Shown here: positions 18,590 through 28,114 of the stretch, in pieces
Layout: each line of letters starts with the position of its first letter
Position numbering within the stretch: position 1 is the first letter of the stretch
Source: JBGOTP01 sp963717075
GTDB lineage: Bacteria; Acidobacteriota; Vicinamibacteria; Vicinamibacterales; CAVVIG01
DNA: 64,000 bases
Direction: 5' to 3'
Assembly (NCBI GenBank): GCA_963717075.1
Contig: CAVQVI010000027.1
Span: 1 to 64,000 of the forward strand
Notes under the pieces: generated by a model
Database searches by the model: none
What the model saw: the letters and a program-made list of their open reading frames with translations, nothing else
What the model was told of the DNA's origin: nothing
Made by a program: the position numbers and the translations under genes

Positions 18590-18819
18590 TCTCAACCTCC
18601 TCAACGCGCTCGTGGCCTGATGCAACGCCATGGCCGCCATGGCCCTTCAGGGGGCCTCGAACAAAAGATCGTACACAAACGCCGCTCCCGACGCATCAAC
18701 ATTCCGGGAAGCGCACACGGCGGCTGCGGATATCCTTCGCGCGTACCCGACCCGCATAGGCCATGCGCGCCGGGCTTGAATTTCATCCCACGTATTCGGG
18801 TAGGATGGGTCTACATCGT

Positions 18820-19068
18820 ATGCCCATCTACGAGTATCAGTGCCGAAGCTGCCGTCATCAGTTCGAGCAACTTGTTCGGACTGGAGACACACCTGCGTGT
18901 CCTCTCTGTCAAGGGCAGGACCTCGAGCGGCTGATCTCTCAAATCGTCGTGAGCTCCGAGCAGACTCGCCAGCAGTCGATCGCCAAGGCGCGACGTCAGG
19001 GCGAAGGCGTGAGGCGCGAGAAACAGCAGGCAGAGATCGACGAGATCAAGCACCACCACGACCATTGA
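18820..19068 (+). CDS. FmdB-type zinc-ribbon regulatory protein
   Basis: The 82-residue protein begins MPIYEYQCRSCRHQFEQL, the FmdB/putative regulatory zinc-ribbon signature. Cysteines 8, 11, 27 and 30 form one zinc ribbon, followed by a highly charged helix ending in a His-rich tail. Length and layout are typical of the family. The first members were reported near formamidase genes, but the molecular role is not known. ATG 18820 was chosen because the family always starts MPxYEY. Confidence 0.9.
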   Translation: MPIYEYQCRSCRHQFEQLVRTGDTPACPLCQGQDLERLISQIVVSSEQTRQQSIAKARRQGEGVRREKQQAEIDEIKHHHDH

Positions 19069-19301
19069 CGGTCGCTCGCAGGCGCCTTATGACACGCGCC
19101 TTCCGGCCTCAGCGCACAGTCACGTCCGAGTCACGGGCTTGGGACGCCATCCCGCATGCGGCAGCTTGCAGCCCCGTCGCGGTCCGTCGTGGGGTATACT
19201 AGTGTTTCGTCATTCAAGGCCATCTGCCCCACGCTTTCCCGCAATTTGAGCCGACCGAGCAATTCCTGCTTCGTTCCGCACATCAGGCGCAAGCACAGTG
19301 G

Positions 19302-20882
19302 TTGGTGCGAACGAAGGATTCATGCAGAACAGTTTTTTCGTCACTCGGTCTGAGTGACGCGCTCATCAGCTCGATTACCGCGCTCGGCTACGAGGACGCG
19401 ACGCCCATTCAACGTGAAGCCATTCCACTGCTGCTCGCGGGGCGCGATGTCCTTGGACAGGCGGCGACAGGCACTGGCAAGACGGCGGCCTTCGCCTTGC
19501 CGATGCTGGATCGGATCGCGGAGGGTGGCCCCGCGTCCGCGGCGCATGCGACGCGCGGACTCGTGCTCGTCCCGACACGGGAGCTTGCGATGCAGGCGGC
19601 TGGCGCGATCCAGAAGTACGCGCGAGGTCTCGCATTGTCCGTCGTACCGATCTATGGCGGCGCGTCGATGGACCAGCAGATCCGCGCGTTAGGACGCGGA
19701 GCCGACATCGTCGTCGCGACGCCTGGTCGCGCCCTCGATCATCTCCGCCGCTCGACGCTGAAACTCGACACGCTGCGCGTGCTCGTGCTGGACGAAGCCG
19801 ACGAGATGCTCGACATGGGGTTTGCCGACGATCTGGAGATCATCCTCGCCGCCACGCCGAAGACGAGGCAGACCGCGCTCTTCTCGGCGACGATGCCCGC
19901 TCGAATCGCGGCGATCGCCGAGCGGCACCTCAAAAACCCGAGGCGCGTGACGGTGGTGCGCGAACGGCCCGCGGCAGGCACGCTGCCGCTGGTGCGACAA
20001 GTCGCGTGCATTGTGACGCGCCCGCAAAAAGCGGCCGTGCTCGGTCGCATCCTGGCGTTTGAGCGTCCGAAGGCGGCCATCGTGTTCTGCAAGACGCGGC
20101 GGGAAGTCGAAATCGTCGCCGACACGCTCAACGCGAGCGGGCACCGATCGCTCGCGTTGCACGGGGGGATGGAACAGCGGCAGCGAGATCAGGTGATGCA
20201 GGCATTTCGTGCCGGCAGGGCGAACCTGCTCATCGCCACGGATGTGGCGGCTCGGGGCCTCGATATCGATCATCTGTCGCACGTGATCAACTTCGATGCA
20301 CCCACCGAACCCGAAGCGTACCTGCACCGTATCGGGCGGACCGGTCGCATGGGGCGGGAAGGCGTGGCGATCACGCTGGTCGACCCGCGAGACCGGCGTT
20401 TGATGCGGAACATCGAGGCATTCACGAGGCAGGAGATCGATCTGATCCCGGTACCAACCGCAGCTGACCTTCGGGCGCGGCAACTGGACGGGACGCGCGT
20501 GCAGCTGCGGCAGCATCTGGTGGCGGCGACGGCCGGCGCGGGAATCGACGGGCGTGCATCCCTCGACCACATGCGCGTCATCGTCGATGAGCTGAGCCAG
20601 GAGTTCGACGTCCGTGACATCGCGGCCGCTGCTGTCGCCATTGTGCACGAGACAGGCGCGCCGATCCGGATGCTCGCGACCACTTCCGATGCGGCTGCAA
20701 CGACAATGATACGACCGAGCCGCGTCGAATCGGCATCGCCGGACCGCATTCAGCCGTCGCGGCCCCGCAGATGGTCGCTCGACCCGCGCGTGGCGCCCGG
20801 CGGTCGAGGAGCTACGACGCTCGAGCTGAGGCTCTGGCCTGCGGATGTGCACGCCCGACCTGAAGGTCGGGCCTACGAGTGA
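19302..20882 (+). CDS. DEAD-box ATP-dependent RNA helicase
   Basis: The 526-residue protein has every helicase motif in order: Q motif (YEDATPIQREAIP), I AATGTGKT, Ia PTRELAMQ, Ib TPGR, II DEAD, III SAT, IV region VFCKTRREVE, V ATDVAARGLDI and VI HRIGRTGRMG. The C-terminal 130 residues resemble the start of a DbpA-like RNA-binding region but end abruptly. The reading frame then runs through a palindromic element, so the last residues are HARPEGRAYE. The start is uncertain: TTG 19302 or GTG 19305, with no good Shine-Dalgarno. A TATACT hexamer at 19195 would give a 5' leader of about 95 bases. Confidence 0.9.
   Translation: MVRTKDSCRTVFSSLGLSDALISSITALGYEDATPIQREAIPLLLAGRDVLGQAATGTGKTAAFALPMLDRIAEGGPASAAHATRGLVLVPTRELAMQAAGAIQKYARGLALSVVPIYGGASMDQQIRALGRGADIVVATPGRALDHLRRSTLKLDTLRVLVLDEADEMLDMGFADDLEIILAATPKTRQTALFSATMPARIAAIAERHLKNPRRVTVVRERPAAGTLPLVRQVACIVTRPQKAAVLGRILAFERPKAAIVFCKTRREVEIVADTLNASGHRSLALHGGMEQRQRDQVMQAFRAGRANLLIATDVAARGLDIDHLSHVINFDAPTEPEAYLHRIGRTGRMGREGVAITLVDPRDRRLMRNIEAFTRQEIDLIPVPTAADLRARQLDGTRVQLRQHLVAATAGAGIDGRASLDHMRVIVDELSQEFDVRDIAAAAVAIVHETGAPIRMLATTSDAAATTMIRPSRVESASPDRIQPSRPRRWSLDPRVAPGGRGATTLELRLWPADVHARPEGRAYE
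20853..20872 (+). repeat. Palindromic element inside the 3' end of the helicase gene
   Basis: A perfect GCCCGACC-TGAA-GGTCGGGC core, followed by CTACGAGTGA whose last three bases are the helicase stop codon. Confidence 0.9.
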
Positions 20883-20886
20883 CGTC

Positions 20887-22126
20887 TCAGTGAAGCACTC
20901 CGATGCTGCCCCCGCCGTGCACGTACGCTTCCTCGCCGTGCTGACTGACGTCGAGCCCGACGCTCTCGTCATTCTCCGAGGCCCTGAGCGGGACGATCGC
21001 GCCAACCAGCTTCAGCAGGATGAAGCTGACGACACCACTGAACACGATGGAAGCGACGACGGCGGTCGCTTGGATGCCGAGTTGCGCCGGGTTGCCGAAG
21101 AGGACCCCGTCAGCCGTGCCGTTCAACGCTTTTTGCGCGAAGACCCCCGTCAGTAGCGCGCCAACCGTGCCACCAACGCCGTGCGCGGCGACGACGTCCA
21201 GCGAATCGTCCAGCTGCGTTTTCGCGCGCCAGACGAGTGCGAAGTAGCTCGGGAAGGCCGCAATCGCACCGAGCGCAATCGCGCTCATCGGGCCGATGAA
21301 ACCCGCCGCCGGGGTGATGGCCACGAGGCCCACGACGATGGCCGTCGCGGCGCCGACCGCGGTCGGCTTGCCCTGACGCATGTAATCGAGCAATGTCCAG
21401 ACGACCAGCGTGCCCATGGGCGCCAGGAACGTGGTCGTGAAGGCGAGGCCGGCGCTCGGGCTGGCGGCGACCGCGCTGCCCGCATTGAAGCCGAACCAGC
21501 CGAACCACAGCAGTCCGGCGCCAAGCAGCGTGAACGGCACGTTATGCGGCATGAGCGCCGACGATTTGAAGTCGCGCCGGCGGCCGAGGAGCATGGCTGC
21601 CACGAGCGCCGCGACGCCGGCGTTCACGTGGACCACGGTGCCGCCGGCGAAGTCCAGCGCGCCCATCTTGGCCAGCCAGCCACCGCCCCAAACCCAGTGG
21701 GCGATCGGTGCGTACACCACGATCGACCAGAGCGTGATGAAGAGGACGTAGGCCGAAAAACGCATCCGCTCGACGATGGCGCCGGAAATCAACGCCGCCG
21801 TGATGATGCAGAAGGTGCCCTGGTAGCACATGTAGAGACAGGTGCGGAATCTGATGGTCGGTCGGGCCGTAGCCTTCGAGACCGACTGTCCGGAGCAAGG
21901 CCTGCGACGCGTCGCCGATCCAGTCGCTGCCAGGCGCGAACGCCAGCGAATAGCCGACGACCGCCCATGCGATGCCGACGAAGCCGAGCGAAATGAAGCT
22001 CATCATCATCGTGTTCAGGGCGTTCTTGGAGCGCACGAGGCCCCCATAGAAGAAGGCGAGAGCAGGCGTCATCAGAAGCACCAGCGCCGTGGCAATCAAC
22101 ATCCATGCTGTATCTGCTTGATTCAT
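20887..22126 (-). CDS. amt: Ammonium transporter (Amt family), one frameshift
   Basis: The restored protein has about 412 residues and eleven TM segments. ATG 22126 opens MNQADTAWMLIATALVLLMT, then AFFYGGLVRSKNALNTMM. The frame slips near 21840 (one extra base) before YMCYQGTFCIITAALISGA. It continues with WVWGGGWLAKMGALDFAGG, LGAGLLWFGWFGFNAGSA and AAHGVGGTVGALLTGVFA, which hold the paired pore histidine region, and ends in a cytoplasmic tail. It conducts ammonium/ammonia across the inner membrane, normally under PII control. A multiply broken permease gene lies directly upstream on the same strand and stays in frame with it. Confidence 0.85.
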
Positions 22127-22222
22127 CACTGCTGTTGAAGTGGGTCTCCTGAAATGAGCCGGCTTGTCTGAGCGTCCAGCTCTGCCAGACGGCAGAAGCG
22201 GACAGGATTGAATCGACATTGT

Positions 22223-24171
22223 CACTTGCGAGACAAGCCGACTAAGAGTCGGGTTTATTGCGCGCGACGCTCGGTCTCTATGCAGCCAGGTCAGGAGAGC
22301 GCTTTCGAGGTAGATGAGGGCGGTCAGGACGACGAGGATCTTGACGATGACCGGGCGTCATATCGCGGATCCACTGGACCGGTGTGTAGTGCTCGTCGAC
22401 GTCGCGCTTGATGAACGCGTAGGCGACGACGGACTGGGCGCATCCGATGTGCGTCCAGCACCCGCCGAGCGCATAGCCGAGCAATCTGCGCCATGCGCGA
22501 ACAGATGCAGCGCGCCGAGGTCGAGGCCGTGGAGCGCTCGCGATGCGAAGTCGGCCACGACGTTGTTGTCGAGGATCGCGGAGAGGAAGGTGCTGCCGAG
22601 GAACTGCGCGTACGCGACATGGCCCTGCCCCAGCGTCTCGATGCCCTGGCGGATGAGGCCCTGCATCGAGTCGAAGAATCCGGCGTTCGTCAGAAGCGTG
22701 ATCGACAGAAACAGCGGGAAGAGAAAGTAGTACTCCGCGTACTCCTGAGACGCGCTTCGCGCAGCGCGAGGCCGCGCATCCGGGAGATGCGCACGATAGC
22801 CGGGAGCGCCGCGAGGAACGCCGCGAACGACGCGAGGAACAGCGGCACTTGATGGTAGATGCCGTGGAGCACGAGCATGCGCGGCAAAGGGCAGCAGCGC
22901 GAGCGCCCCGATCTTCTGCGCCCGGCGCCGGACCTCGGCCATGTCGCGAGCACTTCGTCCACGGCCAGCTGGGCCCGGAACGCGGCTTCGTCCTGTCCGG
23001 CGTTGTCGAGCACGTAGTGGTTGTCCAGGCCGTCGGCAAGCTCGTCGCTGACGAAGTGACCGAGGAGCAGCCGGCGCGTGACATGCGGGACATCCGCGCG
23101 GATGAGCGCAATGCCGAGCGACTCTCCCATGCGCAGCCGTTCCATGACCTGCTGCGGCCCTGCCATCGAGGATGTCGGCGTGCCCCTCGATGAGTTCGAC
23201 GGCGTCATGACCTCTCCGTGGCGCGTCGCCTGGAGGAACCGCACATCCTCCGCGTTGGCGTCGATGATGTCCATCGTGTCGAGGTCGACGCGCAGCCGCC
23301 GGAGCTTGCCCGCGCAGCTGCCACGCAATCACGAGTAGCTGGCGATCGCCGCCGGCGCGCACCGTAAGAGGAAGAAGGCGTTGTCGAGATACGGATGGAG
23401 GTTCGCCTTCATGATCAGGTTGGGCGGCTCGCCGTACGCGAGCCAGACGCCGCAGATGGTCGTGACGGCCGTGCAGACCATGACGGCGTAGCGAACCGAG
23501 CCGACGCGGGGGCCGCGGCCAGCAGCATGATGATGACGAGCGTGCGAATCGTGAGGCCGATCATCGACACGCCGTCGAGAATGCCCGACGCGACCGCCAC
23601 GACGGCGGTGACGGCGATCACCGTCGGCAGAATCGCGCCGAGGTTTCGCCGGAGCAGGAAGAGGGTGATGCCCTTCGAGCAGGCGCGTCTGGGCGATGAC
23701 CGAGACGAAGTAGGTGAGGCCCAGGATGAAGAGCATCGTGTCGGCGTGGATCAGCTCGTCCAGACCGTGAGAACGAGAGCAGGTGCTCGCGCAGCCAGGA
23801 CCACGCAGCCATGCTCCGCGATCTCGACGTGCCAACGCGACGTCTCCAGGCCGCAGAACGTCGCGACGATCACGAGCAGCATGCCGTAGGTCAGCGCGTT
23901 CTTGTGGATCTGGATACTTGAAGGATCCGAACAGGAACAGCCCGAGGATGGTGACCAGGACCTCGGCGGCCAGCAACCACGTGGGCAATGCCATCGTGCG
24001 GCCGGCAAGAAGCAGGGCGAGCGCCACCGCGACGCATCCTGTCATGAATGCCCGTCCGGAGAGCATGACCGTGGCCTCGGGGTCGGGCGGCGGGGCCGTC
24101 GTGCTGCCGGGGCCGGTCGGCGAAGATCCCCAAGAGACGGAGTTTTCCTGAGCGGTGACGTTGAGCATCAT
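22223..24171 (-). pseudogene. NhaD/SLC13-like ion permease, multiply frameshifted
   Basis: Pieces of one polytopic permease are spread over all three minus frames. From the N-terminus: TGCVAVALALLLAGR, KNALTYGMLLVIVATFCGLE, HADTMLFILGLTYFVSVIAQ, IAVTAVVAVASGILDGVSMI, YGEPPNLIMKANLHPYLDN, a soluble middle part, YYFLFPLFLSITLLTNAGFF, STFLSAILDNNVVADF and YALGGCWTHIGCAQSVVAYA. The 'GEPPNLIxKA' and 'SAxLDN' blocks resemble the ArsB/NhaD permease superfamily. At least six single-base slips are needed to restore it, so it is either decayed or badly assembled. The last frame runs without a stop into the amt gene. The true 3' end is uncertain, and a hairpin at 22238-22252 may mark it. Confidence 0.6.
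22238..22252 (-). terminator. Short hairpin between permease and amt
   Basis: CCGACT-AAG-AGTCGG on the plus strand forms a 6-bp stem with a 3-base loop. It is flanked by GTTTATT on the plus-strand 3' side. It may be a weak terminator, but its orientation relative to the genes is not ideal. Confidence 0.25.
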
Positions 24172-24623
24172 TCGTCCTACCTTCAAAGACCGAGCCGGTT
24201 CGGCGGACCGAGGGCGAGCGTCTGCCAACCTCTCCTGGGACTCACGTCCACCGTTAACAGATAGGTACAAAGGCACTTGACGTGTGGAACAAAGAGTATT
24301 GATGGTGCAGCGGCCGACATGGGCGCGGACGCAGGAAGCTACACAAATGTGGCTTCAATGGCTGTTGCAGACAACCTTGTTGGATCCGCACGGATCGCCG
24401 ATGCGCTACCGCGGGTTGCGGTGGGCGGACGTCAGAAAGGTCGATCCTGCGTGCGCCTCCACGTCACACCTGGAAGCGACATCGATGTTGGTTTGAGGCC
24501 GTGTATCCCACACTTCTGTAGGAACCGATTGGCCTGAGAGCGGTCGTCGGCGTGCGCCGTTTGCGAACTGATTCTGTTGGCAAAAACATCCGTGTCGGCG
24601 CGACCGGTCGTGTCGTCGCAGTC
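24172..24623. other. Divergent intergenic region, no gene seen
   Basis: The interval separates the permease (minus) from the porin-like gene (plus). It has no frame with recognisable content. It is somewhat richer in A+T than its surroundings, and the only clear regulatory motif is the sigma-54-type promoter just downstream. Confidence 0.5.
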
Positions 24624-24639
24624 TGGCGTTCCTCTTGCA
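24624..24639 (+). promoter_or_regulatory. Sigma-54-type (-24/-12) promoter
   Basis: TGGCGTTCCTCTTGCA matches the TGGC-N8-TTGCA sigma-54 consensus with exact spacing. The transcription start would be near 24650, about 80 bases upstream of the porin-like start, which has an excellent GAAGGAGG ribosome site. Its position in an ammonium-transport/PII island fits nitrogen control. Confidence 0.55.
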
Positions 24640-24729
24640 ACCTCGTCTGGTACGCCACGGTGACGCGCAGTCGCCTCGGACGCGAATCTGCCGGATCAAG
24701 CGTGGCTTTCAACCTGTGAAGGAGGCGTC

Positions 24730-25621
24730 GTGTTCAAGAAGATGTGTTCGGGTGCGTGCAGCAAGATGGTTTCGCAGGGCTGGTCGTGGCCGTTCTGGCG
24801 CTCGTTGGCGCGGGTTAGGCGCAGGCGCAGGCGCCAGACGATCCCAATCCCGGCGCTCTGACATTCACTGGCGGGCTCGACGTGCCGTCCGTCTACTTCT
24901 TCCGCGGGATCCGCCAGGAATTCGACGCCAAGTTGACGCTCTTCCCCTATGGCGACATCGGGATCGCGTTGTCGTCGGACGGGAAGGGCGGCCTGAAGAG
25001 CAGCAGCATCAACTTCGGAGTGTGGAACAGTCTGAACACCGGCACGTCCGGCAGCGACGGAGCATCGGGACGTATCCACTATGAGGAGGACTTCTACACG
25101 ACGCTGAACCTGGGCTTCGGCGGCGGAGTAGGTGTCGCCACGACCTTCACGGCCTACACCAGCCCGAACGGCGGGTTCGGCACGATTCAGGAACTGAGCT
25201 TCAAGGTCACGAAGGCGCACATGCTGAATCCGTACGGCCTCCTCGCGTTCGAGGTGGGCGGCGACGGCTCGAGTGACGGCGGCTCCGAGAGGGGCACCTA
25301 CCTGGAACTCGGCGTGGGGCCGAGTTGGCCGCTGGCTGGCAGCAAAGCCACTGTCGCCGTGCCCGTCAAGTTCGGGTTCAGCCTCAGTAACTACTATGAG
25401 TCGGGCGGAGAGGACCACAGTTTCGGGTTCTTCGATATCGGCGCGCTGCTGACGGTGCCCCTGAGCCGGCGTGTCGTCGCGCTTTGGTGTCGTGGAACAT
25501 TCATGCGGGCGGTGACTACTTCCTGTTCGGCGATACGACCGAGTCGTTCAACCTCAAGGAAGACGGCGGCACCAAGAGCAGTCAGTTCATCGCGCTCTTC
25601 GGCATCGGCGTCAGCTACTAG
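24730..25621 (+). CDS. Porin-like outer-membrane beta-barrel protein (TorF/Gcw_chp-like), frameshifted
   Basis: GTG 24730 follows a strong GAAGGAGG ribosome site and opens MFKKMCSGACSKM. The signal peptide (FAGLVVAVLALVGAG, then AQAQAP) continues in another frame and contains an in-frame TAG. The body is clean from DDPNPGALTFTGGLDVPSVY through YFFRGIRQEFDAKLTLFPYG, with alternating beta-strand pattern. A last slip near 25485 leads to SWNIHAGGDYFLFGDTTESF and a C-terminus IALFGIGVSY that ends in an aromatic residue, as outer-membrane barrels do. The 'YxFRGI' block is typical of the Gcw_chp/TorF family. Its place before the amt genes suggests uptake of nitrogenous solutes. Confidence 0.65.
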
Positions 25622-25689
25622 GCGAACGTTTCGCACGAAGATCAGGGCCATGACGCCAGACCATGACGCATCTGCAATCGACGGACGTG

Positions 25690-25978
25690 CGGACGACAGG
25701 GCAGCGGGGAGTGATGTGCCTGATTCTCACTTCGCTGCTGATCGCCATGGCGGTCTCGTCGGTCCGCACGCCGTTCTGCCTCCCATCGTCTCGTCGCCGT
25801 CACGCGGTCAGCGTATGCCGTGCGGGCGAGCGCGACACTGAGGGTCAGTCGTTCCACGACCCTGTGGGCGCCAACGCAGGTTCCGCCGACGCTGTTCGAC
25901 GTGGTCGTTGGATCGGCGGCGACGGCAGATAGTTCTCCGGTTGTTTCTCGAGGTTCACATGTGGTGCTGCGCATTTGA
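25690..25978 (+). other. Possible small exported protein, broken frame
   Basis: A hydrophobic segment (VMCLILTSLLIAMAVSSV) is open in one frame from ATG 25663. The adjacent frame then reads on through ATLRVSRSTTLWAPTQVP to HVVLRI and TGA 25976. The ending resembles HIVLRI at the end of the small ORF at 27601-27915, which also precedes an amt gene. This may be a frameshifted homologue, but the similarity is short and could be chance. Confidence 0.25.
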
Positions 25979-26088
25979 GAATGCCCCGATGACTGTCAAC
26001 CTCCGCACGTGCGTGCGGCGGGGACGCGTGCAGCCGGCTGGGTGTCGATGTTTCCACATGAGAACGACGAGTTTATTCAGGAGGGGCG

Positions 26089-27472
26089 ATGAATCTTCTC
26101 AAACGACGTAAGTATTGGGTGAGTCTGCTGTTGGTGGTGGTGTTTGCCCTCAGCGCGAAGCCAGAGGCCGCCGCGAAGACCCCCGAGGAGCTGACGATCG
26201 CGTTGGATACGATCTGGGTTCTGCTCACGGCGTCGCTCGTGTTCTTCATGAACCTGGGCTTCGCGCTGGTGGAGTCCGGATTCTGCCGGGCCAAGAACAC
26301 GGTCAACATCCTTTCGAAGAACTTCATCGTCTTCGCGATTTCGTGCCTGGCCTTCTACCTGTTCGGCTGGGGGCTGATGTTCGGCAACGGAACGGGCTGG
26401 CTCGGGTCGGAAGGCGTGTTGATGGTCGGCGGCGCGGACAACAGTCCTGCCACGGGCGATGCCTACATGGGCGCGTACAAGTCGATCGCATGGACGGGGG
26501 TTCCGATCTGGGCGAAGTTCTTCTTCCAGCTCGTGTTCGCCGGCACCGCCGCGACCATCGTGTCCGGCTCGGTCGCCGAGCGCATCAAGTACCTGTCGTT
26601 CATCGTCTTTTCGTTCCTGCTGGTGGCGTTCGTCTATCCGGTCACCGGACACTGGATCTGGGGCGGTGGCTGGCTCTCGACGGCTGGCTTCTGGGATTTC
26701 GCCGGATCGACCGTGGTTCACAGCGTCGGCGGATGGGCGGCTCTGGCCGGCATCCTCGTGCTCGGTCCACGGCTCGGCAAGTACGGACCGGACGGGGGCG
26801 GTCAACCCGATTCCCGCGCACAGCATGACGTCAGGCGTCATCGGCTGTTTCGTGCTGTGGCTGGGCTGGTTCGGATTCAATCCCGGATCCACGATGGCCG
26901 CGGACGCCAACGCCATCTCTCACATCTTCATGACGACCAACACGGCGGCCTTCATGGCGCTGCTGTCCGCTACGGCGCTCAGCTGGACGTGGGACGGCAA
27001 ACCCGATCTGGGCATGTCAGTCAACGGCTGCCTGGCCGGGTTGGTCGCCATCACCGCACCGTGCGCGTTCGTCACGGTGAAGGCCGCGCTCGTCATCGGT
27101 CTCCTCGCCGGACTCATCGTCGTCTGCGCCGTGAAGCTTCTCGACACGCTCAAGATTGACGACCCCGTCGGTGCGGTGCCCGTGCACCTCTTCAACGGCG
27201 TGTTCGGCACCCTTTGCGTCGGGATCTTTGCCGTCGACAAGATCACCGGCGCGGCGACTGGCAACGGCCTGCTCCACGGAGGGGGAGCGACGCTGTTGCT
27301 GGCCCAGCTCAAGGGCATCGTCGCGGTCGGGATCTACACGTTGGTGGTGTCCGTGATCTTCTGGTACGTGATCAAGGCCACGGTCGGTCTGCGCGTCAGC
27401 AAGGATGAGGAAGAGGAAGGCCTGGACATCGGCGAGCACGGTCAGGTCGCTTATATCTTCAACAAGGCATAG
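26089..27472 (+). CDS. amt: Ammonium transporter (Amt family), one frameshift
   Basis: The protein has about 460 residues. A good AGGAGGGG ribosome site precedes ATG 26089. The N-terminus carries a cleavable-looking signal (KYWVSLLLVVVFALSAKPEA) before DTIWVLLTASLVFFMNLGFA, and then ALVESGFCRAKNTVNIL. The frame slips at a GGGGG run near 26797, and VNPIPAHSMTSGVIGCFVLW continues one frame over to 27472. Pore region motifs include GWFGFNPGSTMAADAN and AVPVHLFNGVFGTLCVG. The C-terminal tail EEGLDIGEHGQVAYIF is the conserved PII-responsive tail. This class, with a signal peptide and 'LALVESGFCRAKN', is common in proteobacteria and acidobacteria. Confidence 0.88.
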
Positions 27473-27481
27473 ATCGTTCGG

Positions 27482-27549
27482 CTGCGGCGCGGATGGCGCG
27501 TCCCGTCATCCGCGCCGCAGCGGCCGTCTGCCCGACGCCAGTCGTCGGG
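27482..27549 (+). terminator. Two consecutive hairpins after the second amt gene
   Basis: The first is a perfect 14-bp stem, CTGCGGCGCGGATG (27482-27495) with CATCCGCGCCGCAG (27507-27520), around an 11-base loop. The second is CCCGACG-CCAGT-CGTCGGG (27531-27549). Neither is followed by a T-run. They may terminate, attenuate or protect the amt transcript. Confidence 0.5.
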
Positions 27550-27600
27550 CCATCGAGCGGCATTCCGGGGAGCGACCCCCGGTTTTGACGTGTGTTGGTC

Positions 27601-27915
27601 ATGACCTACCCCCTACGCACCATCGGCCGAATCGTGACGTTCCGAAGAGGGGCGATTTGCAGGTCGTTCGCTCTGCTGATCGTAGTCCTGATTCTGTCAC
27701 CGTTCACCGCTCCGTTTGCCACGCTCGATCTCACTGCCGTCGCCGAGATCGCGCAAGGTGACGGTGACACGATGAAGATCGCCGCCGACGCCATCGTTGA
27801 CCGAGCATTCCCGGTCGTTGAATCGCCCATGCGGCACTACGTCTGGTTCGACCCGATCGAGGACACGAACACACCAGATCCTTCCTCATCCTTCCACATC
27901 GTCCTGCGAATCTGA
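27601..27915 (+). CDS. Small membrane-anchored or exported protein, unknown
   Basis: The frame of 104 residues begins MTYPLRTIGRIV and has one hydrophobic segment (SFALLIVVLILSPFTAPFA, residues about 22-40). An acidic segment with HYVWFDPIEDTNTPDPSS follows, and it ends HIVLRI. There is no clear ribosome site. It lies alone between two amt genes. I recognise no family. The balanced composition and signal-like segment make it more credible than the shadows around it. Confidence 0.4.
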   Translation: MTYPLRTIGRIVTFRRGAICRSFALLIVVLILSPFTAPFATLDLTAVAEIAQGDGDTMKIAADAIVDRAFPVVESPMRHYVWFDPIEDTNTPDPSSSFHIVLRI

Positions 27916-28114
27916 GGCGGGATTCCGCCTCTGGAGGGTCTCCCTGCATCACGGGAGCGCCCGCCGCCTCGCGTCCGGCAGACACCTTCAACGTAATCGG
28001 CAAGTGCTCCGATGTTATCGGGTGCAGTGTGTGCTCGGTGCGTCCGTTTCGAGGCATCGGTGTAGTGATGGCGTGACTGGCGAGATTGTGGAGTCATAAC
28101 TGGAGGATCGTCCA

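Noticed and set aside
18595..18819. Longer start for paralogue 2 or a separate ORF upstream of the FmdB gene
   Set aside because: The upstream residues are not signal-like, and the MNDR start is shared with paralogue 3. The FmdB family always starts MPxYEY.
19689..21005. 438-residue minus-strand ORF opposite the helicase
   Set aside because: It is the antisense shadow of a gene with all DEAD-box motifs.
24277..24320. TTGACG-based sigma-70 promoter in the permease-porin gap
   Set aside because: The spacing to the nearest -10-like hexamer is only about 14 bases and no gene follows closely. The sigma-54 motif is better placed.
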